From: Saccharopolyspora thermophila
GTDB lineage: Bacteria > Actinomycetota > Actinomycetes > Mycobacteriales > Pseudonocardiaceae
Direction: 5' to 3'
Length of the DNA stretch: 64,000 nt
Assembly (NCBI RefSeq): GCF_014646075.1
Contig: NZ_BMMT01000012.1
Location: 120,723 to 184,722, forward strand
In this document: positions 46,873 through 55,337 of the stretch, piece by piece
Position numbering within the stretch: the first letter of the stretch is position 1
Layout of the letters: each line of letters starts with the position of its first letter
Position numbers and translations under genes: made by a program
Notes under the pieces: generated by a model
What the model saw: the letters and a program-made list of their open reading frames with translations, nothing else
Database searches by the model: none
What the model was told of the DNA's origin: nothing

Positions 46873-47775
46873 AGCCCTCCCCTTCCTGCTCCCGCTTGGT
46901 CCCCATATCGACCGAGCAACACAGTTGTGACGCCTCTTCATGCCGCCACGCTCGCAACTCCTCGATAGATCACCCATACGGGGCAGGCCCCACTTCGCTG
47001 GGCAATCAATTGGTTGCTGAGCGTGCCCGGATGGCCCCCGGTGGCCGAACCGCAACAGACCGGTCGTCGACTTGCGAGACGAGCCAGATCCGTTGTCCGC
47101 ACTGGAAGAAGATCCACTGCGGAGGAGCCTGGCCGAGGGCCCTGGATCACAGGCCGACACCGTTGAGTAACCGAGGATCAATACGGTCCGTAATCGGTCG
47201 ATCCGGTGCGCTCACAGCCCGGCGATCCGTCGCCCCCGCCCGGCAGAGGCCACCTCCGCGCCCGGCTGACCACCGGGTTTGCCGCGTCGCCGACCTCGCC
47301 TGACGTCCACCCAACAATAAGCGATCGGCCACGCGAGGACCCCGACCGCGAACGGCGGCGATGAGATGCTTACCACTACATTTCCCCGGATTGGACTAAT
47401 GGCCTGGACCGGCTCCGTGACCGGCCACGCGTGCACCCGAACACTCAAGCGAGAGCAGTGTCACACTGTGACCAGGATCGAAAAGCGACGACAGAGTCCA
47501 AGGACCCGGCACCGCGACGAAACGACCATGATCCCCGTCACACTTGCGCGGGTCGACGCAACCCGAGACACCCGACCGCCGCCTTGACAACGCCCCGCAC
47601 GACGCAGCGGCCCACGGCACGACCGCAGCCCGTTATGCGCCGTATTCTGACCCCCGAACCGGTCCCCGGAACGGCGCAGCGCAGCGACCACCGCGGTGGC
47701 CGAACCCGCAAACCCTCCGCAACCGGCAGGTGGAGAGCCCTGAGCAACACAGCAGAACCGGGATCCCGCAGCACC
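46873..47775. other. 900-bp region without a convincing gene
   Basis: Between the SsgA-like gene and the small membrane protein gene I find only short frames without ribosome sites or family features. The first bases must hold the ssgA-like promoter. A longer start of the downstream gene (in-frame ATG at 47635) cannot be excluded. Confidence 0.4.
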
Positions 47776-48231
47776 ATGGAGCCCGCCATCGACGACCAGC
47801 AAGCACCCCGCCACCCCAGGCTGCACGCCATGCGGGAGAAGCTCCACGCGGTCCGCGAACGCATCCGCAGCAAACCCGGGCTGAACACCACCTACCGCGT
47901 CGTGCTCGGCGTCTTCGGCACCCTCGTGCTCATCGCCGGCATCCTGATGATCCCCTACCCAGGCCCCGGCTGGCTCGTCGTCTTCGCCGGCCTCGGCATC
48001 CTCGCCACCGAGTTCCACTGGGCCCACCGGGTCAACACCTTCACCAGGCACCACTACCAGCGCTGGGTCCGGTGGCTGGGCCGCCAACACCTCGCCACCA
48101 AGCTCGTCGTCATGACCGGCACCTGCCTGATCGTGCTGGTCACGCTGTGGTTGCTCGGGATCTTCAGCACCCTGGGCGGCTGGCTCGGGCTGCGCTGGAC
48201 GTGGTTGGCCTCCCCCCTGTTCGGGCCCTGA
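47776..48231 (+). CDS. PGPGW/TIGR02611-type small transmembrane protein
   Basis: A protein of about 151 residues with an N-terminal charged helix (MREKLHAVRERIRSKP) and three membrane segments. The block LVLIAGILMIPYPGPGWLVVFAGLGILATEF carries the PGPGW motif that defines the family; a later segment is TKLVVMTGTCLIVLVTLWLLG. The function is unknown. The ATG at 47776 was taken because the residues upstream (from 47635) look like non-coding sequence; the exact start is uncertain. Confidence 0.72.
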   Translation: MEPAIDDQQAPRHPRLHAMREKLHAVRERIRSKPGLNTTYRVVLGVFGTLVLIAGILMIPYPGPGWLVVFAGLGILATEFHWAHRVNTFTRHHYQRWVRWLGRQHLATKLVVMTGTCLIVLVTLWLLGIFSTLGGWLGLRWTWLASPLFGP

Positions 48232-48289
48232 AAACGATCGTGTATTGTTCTTCTCGTCGCCGGGGGACGGCGGCGGAACAACAGAACAA

Positions 48290-48361
48290 GGGCGATTAGC
48301 TCAGCGGGAGAGCGCTTCGTTCACACCGAAGAGGTCACTGGTTCGATCCCAGTATCGCCCA
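48290..48361 (+). tRNA. tRNA-Val (anticodon CAC), attachment site of the adjacent integrase
   Basis: The acceptor GGGCGAT pairs with ATCGCCC, the anticodon arm CTTCG-TTCACAC-CGAAG gives CAC, and the T-arm ACTGG-TTCGATC-CCAGT is intact. No CCA is encoded and a T7 tract follows. An integrase gene is transcribed toward its 3' end from 118 bases away, so the 3' half of this tRNA is very likely the attachment core. A second copy of that core was not found in the window. Confidence 0.96.
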
Positions 48362-48382
48362 CAGCTTTTTTTGCCTGGTCAG

Positions 48383-48415
48383 GTGGCCTGTCCGTGATCT
48401 TCATGGGCAGGCCAC
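48383..48415. terminator. Hairpin between tRNA-Val(CAC) and the integrase gene
   Basis: GTGGCCTGTCC pairs with GGGCAGGCCAC (one mismatch) around an 11-base loop. It lies between the tRNA 3' end and the end of the integrase gene and could stop integrase transcription or belong to the attachment region. Confidence 0.45.
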
Positions 48416-48478
48416 TGATCGTTTTGGGGAGCAGAATGGGAGCACGGTGTGCTGACCACACACTAGTATCCGAAGTGG

Positions 48479-49621
48479 TCACGCCGCTTCCCGCCTCAAA
48501 TCCTGACTGTCGTCCCACGTCCATCCACCGTCCTGCTCCCATCGCCGTTGCAGGGCGGCGAGCATCTCCTCGACCATCGCGTCCGTGACGTGCGAGTAGA
48601 GGTCGTCTGTGTCCTTGCGCTTGTGCCCGAGGCGCACCAGTCGCAGGATGCGCGGGACGTTGTCTTCGACCAGCCACGTCTCATGGGTGTGGCGAAGATC
48701 ATGGAAATGCATCTCCTGGTTGAGCGGCGCCCATCCCCGTTCCTTGTCCCCGGCGAGGGCGGGCAGCCAGACCCGACGGCGGAAGTTGGACCGGCGGTGC
48801 AGGCCCCCATGGGCCCCGGTGAACACAAACCGCGCGTCAGGGTTGCGCTCCCGGTGCTCTGCGAGGAGATCGGCGAGGAACGGCGGCAGGTGCACGGTGC
48901 GGGCGCTGGCCGGGGTCTTCGGCGGGCCGAGTTCGAGGCGACCCGCGATCTCGTGCAGGGCACCGAACTTCGGGTCGATCTCGATGCGCGGGTCGTCGTC
49001 GAGGTAGGTGCGGATCCACTGCAGCCCGGCCAGCTCGCCCCACCGCAGGCCGGTGTAGGCGTCGGTGATGGTCATCAGCCCGGCATCCGGTGGCATGCGT
49101 CCGGCCAGCGCTCCGACTTCGTCGGCGGTGGCGTGGGGCCGTTCGGGGCGGTCGGTGAAGCTGATCCGCAGTTTCCGGCACGGATTCGCGCCGATCAACC
49201 CCTCGTCCACAGCTTCTCCGAGGATCATCGAGAACAACACGAGGATGTCCTGGACACTTTTGTCGGCCAAGTTCGGACGCAGTGTCTTGTTCACCCATCC
49301 CTTAACCGCGATGCGCGCGACGTCGCCCAGAGCCGTGCCGGACCAGCGGGGCAGAATGTGATTACGGATGTGGGAGTCGTAGGTCGCCCAAGTGACGTCG
49401 GAGACGCGGTGCGCGTCCGACTAGGCGCGAATCCACTCGTCGATCGTGGTCTGCGCGAGCCGAGGGTCGGTGAACTGCCGACGTCGCTGGTCTGACTCCA
49501 CGTCAGCCGCGCGGTTGTCCGCCTCTTGCCGGGTGGTGAACCCGTTTTCCGTGAAGATTGTTCCGTCGTTCAAGCTATAGCGGACACGGAATCCGTCTCC
49601 GCGCCTTTCTACCCATGCCAT
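48479..49621 (-). pseudogene. int: Tyrosine-recombinase integrase broken by one in-frame amber codon
   Basis: One frame runs 381 codons, broken only by a TAG at 49421-49423 (codon 67). Before it lies the Arm-type binding domain (MAWVERRGDGFRVRYSLNDG to TTIDEWIRA). After it come the core-binding domain and the catalytic domain with arginine in YTGLRWGELAGLQW, HFHDLRHTHETWLVED and the nucleophile tyrosine in DLYSHV. The context DEWIRA*SDAHRV strongly suggests that a TGG tryptophan became TAG. No other damage is visible. A truncated protein from an internal start at 49294 would lack the Arm domain. It lies beside tRNA-Val(CAC), its probable target. Confidence 0.85.
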
Positions 49622-49644
49622 GATGATTCTCTTTCATAAAAGCC

Positions 49645-49685
49645 GTGGATATGGCCGCACCGAAAATCGGCACGGCCATATCCAC
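49645..49685. terminator. Perfect 13-bp hairpin between the integrase and excisionase genes
   Basis: GTGGATATGGCCG pairs exactly with CGGCCATATCCAC across a 15-base loop. It lies 23 bases upstream of the integrase start and 110 bases after the excisionase stop, so it may end the excisionase transcript or control readthrough into the integrase gene. Confidence 0.55.
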
Positions 49686-49795
49686 GCTCCCCGGAAGGAA
49701 GAGAGCAAGCGAACTGTGTTCAGATCGCCATTAGCGTTATGCCGGGCAGGCGAAAGTAGGATCGGAGTCGACCAGGGTGTGGCGATGTCTGTGTT

Positions 49796-50053
49796 TCAGC
49801 GGTGCGTGACGGGCGACTGGGCCTGGCGGATGATCTCGCGGAGGTCGTCGTCAGAAAAGCGGAGATGCTTGCCGAGGAAGGTACACGGAATGGTGCGTCC
49901 GCTGGCCTTGCGGCGGAGCCAGGATTCCTTGACGGCAAGCTGTTTCGCCGCCTCGGCGGGCGTGTACAGGCGGATGGATCGCGAAGCCGGCCGGGCACTG
50001 TCGTCGATGCATGACCGGATCGAGACATTACGTTGTGATTTCGCGTGAGACAT
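49796..50053 (-). CDS. Excisionase-like MerR/HTH_17 DNA-binding protein
   Basis: The 85-residue protein has one HTH_17 domain: LYTPAEAAKQLAVKESWLRR, then IPCTFLGKHLRFSDDDLREI. This is the standard form of recombination directionality factors and small element-borne regulators in actinomycetes. It is encoded on the same strand just upstream of the integrase, the usual xis-int order. The ATG at 50053 has an excellent GGAGG six bases before it. No damage is seen. Confidence 0.8.
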   Translation of the reverse strand: MSHAKSQRNVSIRSCIDDSARPASRSIRLYTPAEAAKQLAVKESWLRRKASGRTIPCTFLGKHLRFSDDDLREIIRQAQSPVTHR

Positions 50054-50222
50054 TGGAGACCTCCACGTAGCTCGAAGAACGAAGCAATCTGACCATTCAA
50101 TACTTGTCTTCGCATCCATATCTGGACGCACAACGACCGGAAATTGCTACTGGGAAATGGGTTACGGCGAGGTATATCGTGCTGCTGACACCGAATGAAG
50201 TTCGCAGGTTCGTAGATAAACC

Positions 50223-50530
50223 TCACGCCTCCACCCAGCTTGGACGCGACCCACTCGTGCCTCCCTGGTAAAGAACACAACGAGCACCCAGATTCGCACC
50301 AGCCGCCAGTATTTGTGGGCCGAGAGAGGTAACGATCTTCTCCGCGACCAGAGTCAGCCACATGACATCGAGATCGATCGGCCAGGAGCCCACGCGCGGG
50401 CGGATCACCGACCACAACTCAGCGCCGTCGCGGGTCCTCCGCCTCCTCTGGGCTTCGGGTGAACGCGTGCGATGAGTCGACTCAGATCCATCCCGCCAAC
50501 CAGCGGGTTCGGAATGACCGACAGTGAGTT
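50223..50530 (-). other. Two short adjoining reading frames of unknown function
   Basis: An ATG at 50530, seven bases after GTGGAGG, opens a 41-residue frame (MNSLSVIPNPLVGGMDLSRL) that stops at 50405. A second frame from a TTG at 50417 gives 64 residues (RPRVGSWPIDLDVMWLTLVA) to 50223. They overlap by 13 bases and may be two halves of one frameshifted gene. No family is recognised. Confidence 0.3.
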
Positions 50531-50953
50531 CATAGCTGCCTCCACGATTGTGCCACGTTGTGCGCTGGTGACACCCCTGAACTCCGAAACAAAAGCCCCC
50601 TCGGGACAGTCGGCATCAAATGTGTTCTCGTCGACCCGGCCGGGCGTGATCGAGGCGGATAGTCCGGCACACCGCCAGCATGGTCGCGCTCGGCCGCTGC
50701 TCAATGCATCTGTAGTGGAGGTGACCTCGTGACCAACCCGCCGCCGCCCGACCGACGCCGACCGCCAGCATCAGCCGCCGCAACACTCCAGCCGAACCGC
50801 CGCGCCGCACTCTACGCCGCCAGCTGCGCCTGGCCTGACCGCGGCCGACACCCGCCGCTGATCGTCCGGCCCATTGTGGCACGGGTGTTGCGTCGGGGGC
50901 CTTGTCCTGAGAGGAAGTCGGTAGGGTACGCACTTGGGGATCGAGGGAGAGCG
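50531..50953. other. Stretch inside the integrated segment without a supported gene
   Basis: Short frames exist here (for example an 85-codon frame from a GTG at 50729 behind GGAGGTGAC that runs into the XRE relic), but their composition is low in conserved character. I cannot assign a product. Confidence 0.35.
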
Positions 50954-51190
50954 GTGAGTAAGCGGCGCGAGGGGCTGGTGGCCTGAAGAAGAGCTGTTGG
51001 GCGTACGCAGGAGTCCCTTTGCCGAGCTCGTGGGGGTGGACCCTCGACGGTCGTTCGGTGGGAGCGTGGTGGGCAGCTGCACCCATCGCAGCGTCGCCGG
51101 CTGGCCAACGCCTTGGAAATCACGCTGGGCGAACTCGACGACCTGTTGGGCACCGAGAACTCGACCTGGGACGTCCACGCCGTGTTGTGG
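50954..51190 (+). pseudogene. Remnant of an XRE-family helix-turn-helix regulator gene
   Basis: From a GTG at 50954 the frames read SKRREGLVA, stop, RRAVGRTQESL, then in other frames FAELVGVDP, STVVRWERGG and HPSQRRRLANALEITLGELD. Joined, they rebuild a typical HTH domain followed by the RRLANALEITLGELDDLL segment of actinobacterial XRE proteins. At least one in-frame TGA and two frame changes are needed, so the gene is dead. Confidence 0.65.
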
Positions 51191-51850
51191 TTACAGGCAC
51201 CGCAGGGTTCACCAGCGGGCACCTGATCGAGCGCCTGCTGGAACGTGACGTTGCAGTTGCTGGGCATCGATCGACGCGCCGTGTGCCCTAGTGCCGATGA
51301 GAACCTCGCCTCAGTCTTCGCAGGTCCCCGCTTCCGGTTCGAGCGCGCGGACTGCTCGACTGTCCACTGGACAACCTGCCCGCCGAGGCCGAGATGATCT
51401 TCCACATCGCCGGCGAGCCGGGTGCGCGTCCTTCGTGCGACCGATTCCCGATGTACGTTGCGTGCAGCATCATTGCGACCCCAGCGCATCATGGACCCAG
51501 CAGTGCGTTTGGGAATCCACGGGTGGTCATCGCCACGTCGTCCAGTGTGTACGGGAGGACCGATGGCTGGCCGACGAACGAATGCGCTCCGACGGCCTCG
51601 ATATCCCCGTACGGAGTGACCAAGCTGCCTGCCGAGCCTTGGCATTGGCCTACGCTCGACCGCTGATTCCCGAACAACGGTTGCAGCGTTGCGATACTTC
51701 ACCGCATACGGGCAATGCCAACGGCCCGATATGCTGATCGGGCGAGTGCTTGACGCCAAGCTGACCGTTCGTCCGGTCAGGCCGTACAGGAATGATGATC
51801 AACATCGCGATTTCACCTTCGTGACCGACATTGTCGAGGCCATGCTCGCT
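51168..51850 (+). pseudogene. Remnant of an NAD-dependent sugar-nucleotide epimerase/dehydratase gene
   Basis: Fragments in changing frames recover the epimerase order: RVVVTGTAGFTSGHLIERLL (Rossmann loop), IFHIAGEPGARPSCDRFPMY, VVIATSSSVYGRTDGW, SPYGVTKLPAEPW with the YxxxK active-site motif, and RYFTAYGQCQRPDMLIGRVL followed by DFTFVTDIVEAMLAAA. Several frameshifts separate them. The homology stops at about 51850, so the C-terminal third is gone. It once lay directly behind the XRE gene. Confidence 0.75.
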
Positions 51851-51935
51851 GCCGCCATGGCGATCAGACCCACACCATCGCATGATGCACACTCGTTCGA
51901 ACACTGCCGGCCGGATGTGCACCCCGTGTTGGCAC
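51851..51935 (+). repeat. Left copy of an 85-bp direct repeat flanking the CRISPR region
   Basis: These bases align with 63132-63216 in the same orientation at about 80 per cent identity by eye. Shared runs include GCCGCCATGGCGATCA, CCATCGCAT, GTTCGAA and CCGGATGTGCACCCC. The repeat begins exactly where homology of the epimerase relic ends. Confidence 0.7.
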
Positions 51936-52226
51936 GGCTCGAAACGGGCTTAGACGGCTCCACTCGACGTCCGGTTGCTCACTCATTTCGGCGATTGCGA
52001 CCAACTGTCACGCCACATGAGAGCGGCAACCGGTCGAGCCGCAGGCCCAACAACGCTCGTCGCCTCTGGACCACCGCTGACCGCACATCTCCGAGGATTC
52101 TCCCCGCATGCTCGCCGGAGGCAGGTATGACTGGAGTGCGGCGGCTCATTCAGTCCCCGGATCGTCGACGAAGTGGACTCTGACCGGCCTCGCAAAGTCG
52201 GCTGAACGGAACGTAGGCAAGGTAAC
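51936..52226. other. Stretch with no supported feature
   Basis: No reading frame in this 291-bp stretch shows family features or a ribosome site. It probably belongs to the same decayed segment as its neighbours. Confidence 0.4.
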
Positions 52227-52511
52227 GTGGCACCACGGGACACCCCACCCAACCCGCCTGAGCAGGAGGAAACGAAAGCTCAACCACCACATAGTCCTAT
52301 CTGGATGCTGCTCTACAGGGCGCAGGGAGACCGGGGGGCCACTTGTCGCTCAGTGGTTCTCGTCCTCGGGGCACTGCTACCGGTGCTGCTAACCGTGATC
52401 CTCGTTCATGGCAGCTTTTCGTCGATGATCCCGTGGCTTGCGGGTATCGGCACCGTCCTTGGGATGTGTCGTTACCGACAGAAGAACTCCGATCCTCCTC
52501 CGCAGCCATGA
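52227..52511 (+). CDS. Small membrane protein of unknown function
   Basis: A 94-residue frame starts at a GTG with AAGG upstream. Residues 1-30 are proline-rich and hydrophilic; the remainder has two hydrophobic stretches (VVLVLGALLPVLLTVILVHG and IPWLAGIGTVLGMC) and a charged end. No family is recognised. It lies in a region of pseudogenes, so expression is uncertain. Confidence 0.4.
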   Translation: MAPRDTPPNPPEQEETKAQPPHSPIWMLLYRAQGDRGATCRSVVLVLGALLPVLLTVILVHGSFSSMIPWLAGIGTVLGMCRYRQKNSDPPPQP

Positions 52512-52713
52512 GGCAATACAGAGTACGTCGTCACAAGAGTTCGCGACGTGCCACCGCAAGCGCCTACAGCATAAGAAGTCCACCAACATTCGAGCGAACT
52601 TGCTCTTCCTCCATGGAAACGCGGAAGACCGCGGCCATCGCCGCTACCACCGTAAGAAAGAACCATCGGTGAATCGAGGCTAAGTTGGGGCCGACCCGGC
52701 ATTCGGCAGTTCA

Positions 52714-53095
52714 GGATCTTGCCGAGACTCAGCGATGGCCTGGAGCAGATCGATACCACGGTGCGGGAGCTGGTCGCGGCCTGTGGCTGCGGGCATTACG
52801 CCCTTGGTGCTGCACCTGCAGTCGTGGGCGCGGGAGTGGTTACCACGCCGCCTGGCTCAGCCGCGAATGCCCCGACTTGCTACCGCTACATGAGCGGCTG
52901 TACCGCAACGGCGCCTACACCCCGAGGGCGTACCAACGGGAGGTCGGCCGGGGGCCCGGCCGAACCTCGACCACTGTTCGGGGCGGCTGGCGGCTCGTCT
53001 GGATCGGGTGGCCGCTGTACTTCGGGAAGTCGGGAAGCACCCCACCACGCTGGTCATCGACTCCGAACGGGGCCAACCGTGATCGCCGCGGTTAA
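52714..53095 (+). pseudogene. C-terminal remnant of an Rv2578c-type radical SAM protein gene
   Basis: Read across frames the segment gives ILPRLSDGLEQIDTTVRELV, ITPLVLHLQSWAREWL, WLSRECPDLLPLHERLYRNG and AYTPRAYQREVG. These match the end of the actinobacterial radical SAM family typified by Rv2578c (PxLSD, LHLRPGxREW, YERLYxxGAY). The iron-sulfur CxxxCxxC domain is absent and frameshifts split the rest. It is a dead fragment. Confidence 0.55.
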
Positions 53096-53176
53096 CTGGA
53101 CCGCCTGTCCCTCGGTCGCTCTCGCCCTAGTAAACCTGGACGCCGCCGATCCTGATCGATCGCGAACAGCCGCGTG

Positions 53177-53474
53177 AGTTCAAACTCGTAGTCGTGATGG
53201 CACCGTCTCGCTCCACCGCAGATGCCACGACGCACCTTCGTTGCGCCCCTCCTGGAGGCGATAGGACTCCCGGTGCTCGACGTCCTCTGGCTCGTCCATA
53301 CGTTGCGGCCCCTCGCCGGGGCCGATGCGGCACTCCACCTCGTGCCGCAGTACGCTTGCATGCGCGTTGCGACCCCTCCTTGGGGTGATGGCCATGCTGG
53401 TGCGCTACCTGTTTGGGCCCGGCCACGCCAAGTTGCGGCATACCGTTGCAACCCCTCGTAGGGGCGATGGGCGC
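53177..53474 (-). CRISPR. Degenerate CRISPR array downstream of cas2
   Basis: Degenerate relatives of the clean 30-bp repeat at 62367 occur here in the opposite orientation, starting at 53240, 53302, 53366 and 53445, with a fainter one at 53177. Spacing is 62-64 bases except for the last interval (79), where a partial extra copy begins at 53432. On the plus strand each copy begins GTTGC and most contain CCCCTC..GGGG..GAT; every copy differs at several bases. Read on the minus strand the array continues in the direction of the cas operon, the classic place next to cas1-cas2. The copy nearest cas2 is the best preserved. Confidence 0.75.
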
Positions 53475-53586
53475 CCGCGGAGGGTAAAGCGGCTGGTGGT
53501 GGATGGTTTTGATGTTGTCAAGGTACGGGTGTGTGCGGCGGTTGGGTGGTTTTGCGGTTGGTGTGGGTGGGATTCTGAGGTTGGGC
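53475..53586 (-). other. Leader-like gap between cas2 and the degenerate array
   Basis: This 112-bp stretch is GT-rich on the plus strand, hence CA-rich on the array strand, and carries no gene. By position it is the leader from which new spacers would have been added to the left array. Confidence 0.4.
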
Positions 53587-53850
53587 TCAGAGGATGTTGT
53601 GGGGGCGGTCGTCGGGTTTGGCCCAGGCTTGGCGGTGGGGTGTGGTGCCGGGTGGGAAGGTGTAGACGAGGATGTGGTCGTATTGGGGGTCGGCGTGGTG
53701 TCGTATTTCGTGTTCGAGTCGGACGAGTTGTGCTGGGCTGAGTTGTCCTTCGAAGACGCTGTTTTGCATGTGGTGTAGGTATTTTCGGCAGGTTCGGAGG
53801 ATGGCGGCGTTGCGTTCGGTGGCGGTGTCGTAGACGAGGATGGTGTACAT
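53587..53850 (-). CDS. cas2: Cas2, CRISPR adaptation endoribonuclease-fold protein
   Basis: The 87-residue protein starts MYTILVYDTATERNAAILRT, with the ferredoxin-fold first strand and its conserved aspartate, followed by SVFEGQLSPAQLVRLEHEI. This is a normal full-length Cas2. It starts 7 bases after the cas1 stop and is the last gene of the operon. With Cas1 it forms the integrase that adds spacers. Confidence 0.93.
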   Translation of the reverse strand: MYTILVYDTATERNAAILRTCRKYLHHMQNSVFEGQLSPAQLVRLEHEIRHHADPQYDHILVYTFPPGTTPHRQAWAKPDDRPHNIL

Positions 53851-53857
53851 CGCTGGT

Positions 53858-54838
53858 TCACCACCAGGCCCGGAAAGGTTTGTAGGGCTCGTTTTCGAGG
53901 CAGTGTCGGGTGAGGGCGAGTGCGTCGAGGTAGATGAGTTCGTCGTAGGTGACGTTCCGGCCGAGTCCTCGGTGTTTGACAGTGGTGGCGAGGTCGTCGC
54001 GAATGGTCGTGATGAGGAGTTTGCGTCCGGGCTCGGTGAGCGTGGCGTGGCCGGTGTTGGTGTCGAAGTGGTGGGGTTTGAGTTGGTTGCGGCCGGCGAG
54101 CCTGAGCAGGATGCGTTCGGCGAATAGTGGTTTGAACAGTTCGGCGATGTCGAGTGCGAGTGAGTGCCGGTGGCGTTCGAGGGTGCTGTGTAGGAACGCG
54201 ACACCGGTGTGCAGAGGTGTGAGGCGTAGGGCGGTGAGGACGCGGGCGTAGACGAGTCCGTTGGCGTAGCTGATGACGGCGTTGCCGGCGTTGGCTGGTG
54301 GGCGGCGGTGGCGGCCGGCGAGTTGGAGCCAGTCGGGGAGTTTGGTGTCGAGTGCTTCCCAGGCACTGCGGCGGAAGTTGCCTTCGGCGGCCATGATTTG
54401 GTTGCGGCTGGTTGCGGTTTTCAGGGTGGTTTTGAGGGTGTGGTAGGGCTGGGTGAGCAGGCGGCGGTCGATGCTCCAGCGGGTGTTGAAGGCGGCGGAG
54501 TCCACGATGGAGGCAGCGATGCGTCGGGCGGTGTCGTGGTCGGTGGCGAGTCGGGTTTGGCCGAGGACGGTTTGGCTGGAGGTGGCGGTGTCGGCGGGCA
54601 GGAGACTACCGGCGTAGTCGCCGTAGTAGCTAAGGAAGTGGATGTTGACGCGGTGTTGGTTGAGCAAGCTGATAATGGAGGTGTTGAGGTCCACTTCGGC
54701 GGCGGCGATGATGTCGCGGACGTCGGTGATGGGAATGTAGGTGGGCTCGTGGCCGTCGCGTTCGATGCGCAGGCTGTTGTCCTTGCGGCGGATTCGGCAG
54801 GGGCTGGTCAGCCAGTAGGTGCGGGCGGTGGTGGTCAT
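53858..54838 (-). CDS. cas1: Cas1, CRISPR spacer integrase
   Basis: The 326-residue protein has the N-terminal beta domain (TYWLTSPCRIRRKDNSLRIE) and the helical catalytic domain, with the active-site glutamate in AAEGNFRRSAWEAL, the histidine in GVAFLHSTLERHRHSLALDI and downstream acidic residues in DIAELFKP. The C-terminus is complete. The type I-B Cas1 pattern is followed. The ATG at 54838 starts one base after the cas4 stop. A longer opening upstream in this frame overlaps cas4 and is not real. Confidence 0.95.
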   Translation of the reverse strand: MTTTARTYWLTSPCRIRRKDNSLRIERDGHEPTYIPITDVRDIIAAAEVDLNTSIISLLNQHRVNIHFLSYYGDYAGSLLPADTATSSQTVLGQTRLATDHDTARRIAASIVDSAAFNTRWSIDRRLLTQPYHTLKTTLKTATSRNQIMAAEGNFRRSAWEALDTKLPDWLQLAGRHRRPPANAGNAVISYANGLVYARVLTALRLTPLHTGVAFLHSTLERHRHSLALDIAELFKPLFAERILLRLAGRNQLKPHHFDTNTGHATLTEPGRKLLITTIRDDLATTVKHRGLGRNVTYDELIYLDALALTRHCLENEPYKPFRAWW

Positions 54839-54839
54839 G

Positions 54840-55337
54840 TCAGGAGTTCCAGCAGTAGTCGCGGTAGGAGCATCCGTGGCAGCGGGCGCGGTCGGGTCTG
54901 GGCGGTGAGGTGGGGCTGTTGATGACCTCGACGGCGCGGTCGATGTCGTTGTCGGCGTGGGTGTGTTGTTCGGGGGTGTAGGGCAGGCGCTGGGTGCGTC
55001 GTGATTGGTAGTAGTGCAGGATCGCGCCTTCGACTGGGACGCCGATGCGGGTGAGTTGGTGGCAGTAGTGGCGTGCTTGGGCGCGGTCGGCTGCGGTGGG
55101 GCGGGCGGAGTGTTTGATTTCGTGGACCCAGGCTTGGCCGTCGTAGTGGTCCAGGCGGGCGGCGCCGAGGTCGACGGGGCTGTAGCGGCTGTAGGTGGTT
55201 TCGTGCAGGGCGGTACCGAGCTGGACGGATTCGTTGAGGTGTTCGGGGCGGAATCCGCGGGCGTACAGCCAGAGTTGGCGGGGGCAGTGGTAGAGGTATT
55301 TGATGTGGACTCCCCCGATGTCCTCACGGGTGATCAC
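54840..55337 (-). CDS. cas4: Cas4, RecB-like nuclease for prespacer processing
   Basis: The 165-residue protein has the iron-sulfur cysteines: one early in YLYHCPRQLWLYARG (residue 18) and three at the end in ARCHGCSYRDYCW. The RecB nuclease residues appear in GTALHE and in WVHEIKHSARP (the D/ExK motif). Cas4 trims the ends of new spacers and helps choose the PAM side. It overlaps the cas3 stop by 4 bases (GTGA) and starts with GTG. Confidence 0.93.
   Translation of the reverse strand: MITREDIGGVHIKYLYHCPRQLWLYARGFRPEHLNESVQLGTALHETTYSRYSPVDLGAARLDHYDGQAWVHEIKHSARPTAADRAQARHYCHQLTRIGVPVEGAILHYYQSRRTQRLPYTPEQHTHADNDIDRAVEVINSPTSPPRPDRARCHGCSYRDYCWNS

Noticed and set aside
49720..50415. A 231-codon frame over the excisionase gene
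   Set aside because: Different frame from a well-supported HTH protein; Arg/Ser/Pro-rich without features.
54839..55327. An N-terminal extension of cas1 of about 160 residues
   Set aside because: It overlaps cas4 in another frame and is Thr/Pro/Ser-rich without motifs; Cas1 has its normal length from 54838.
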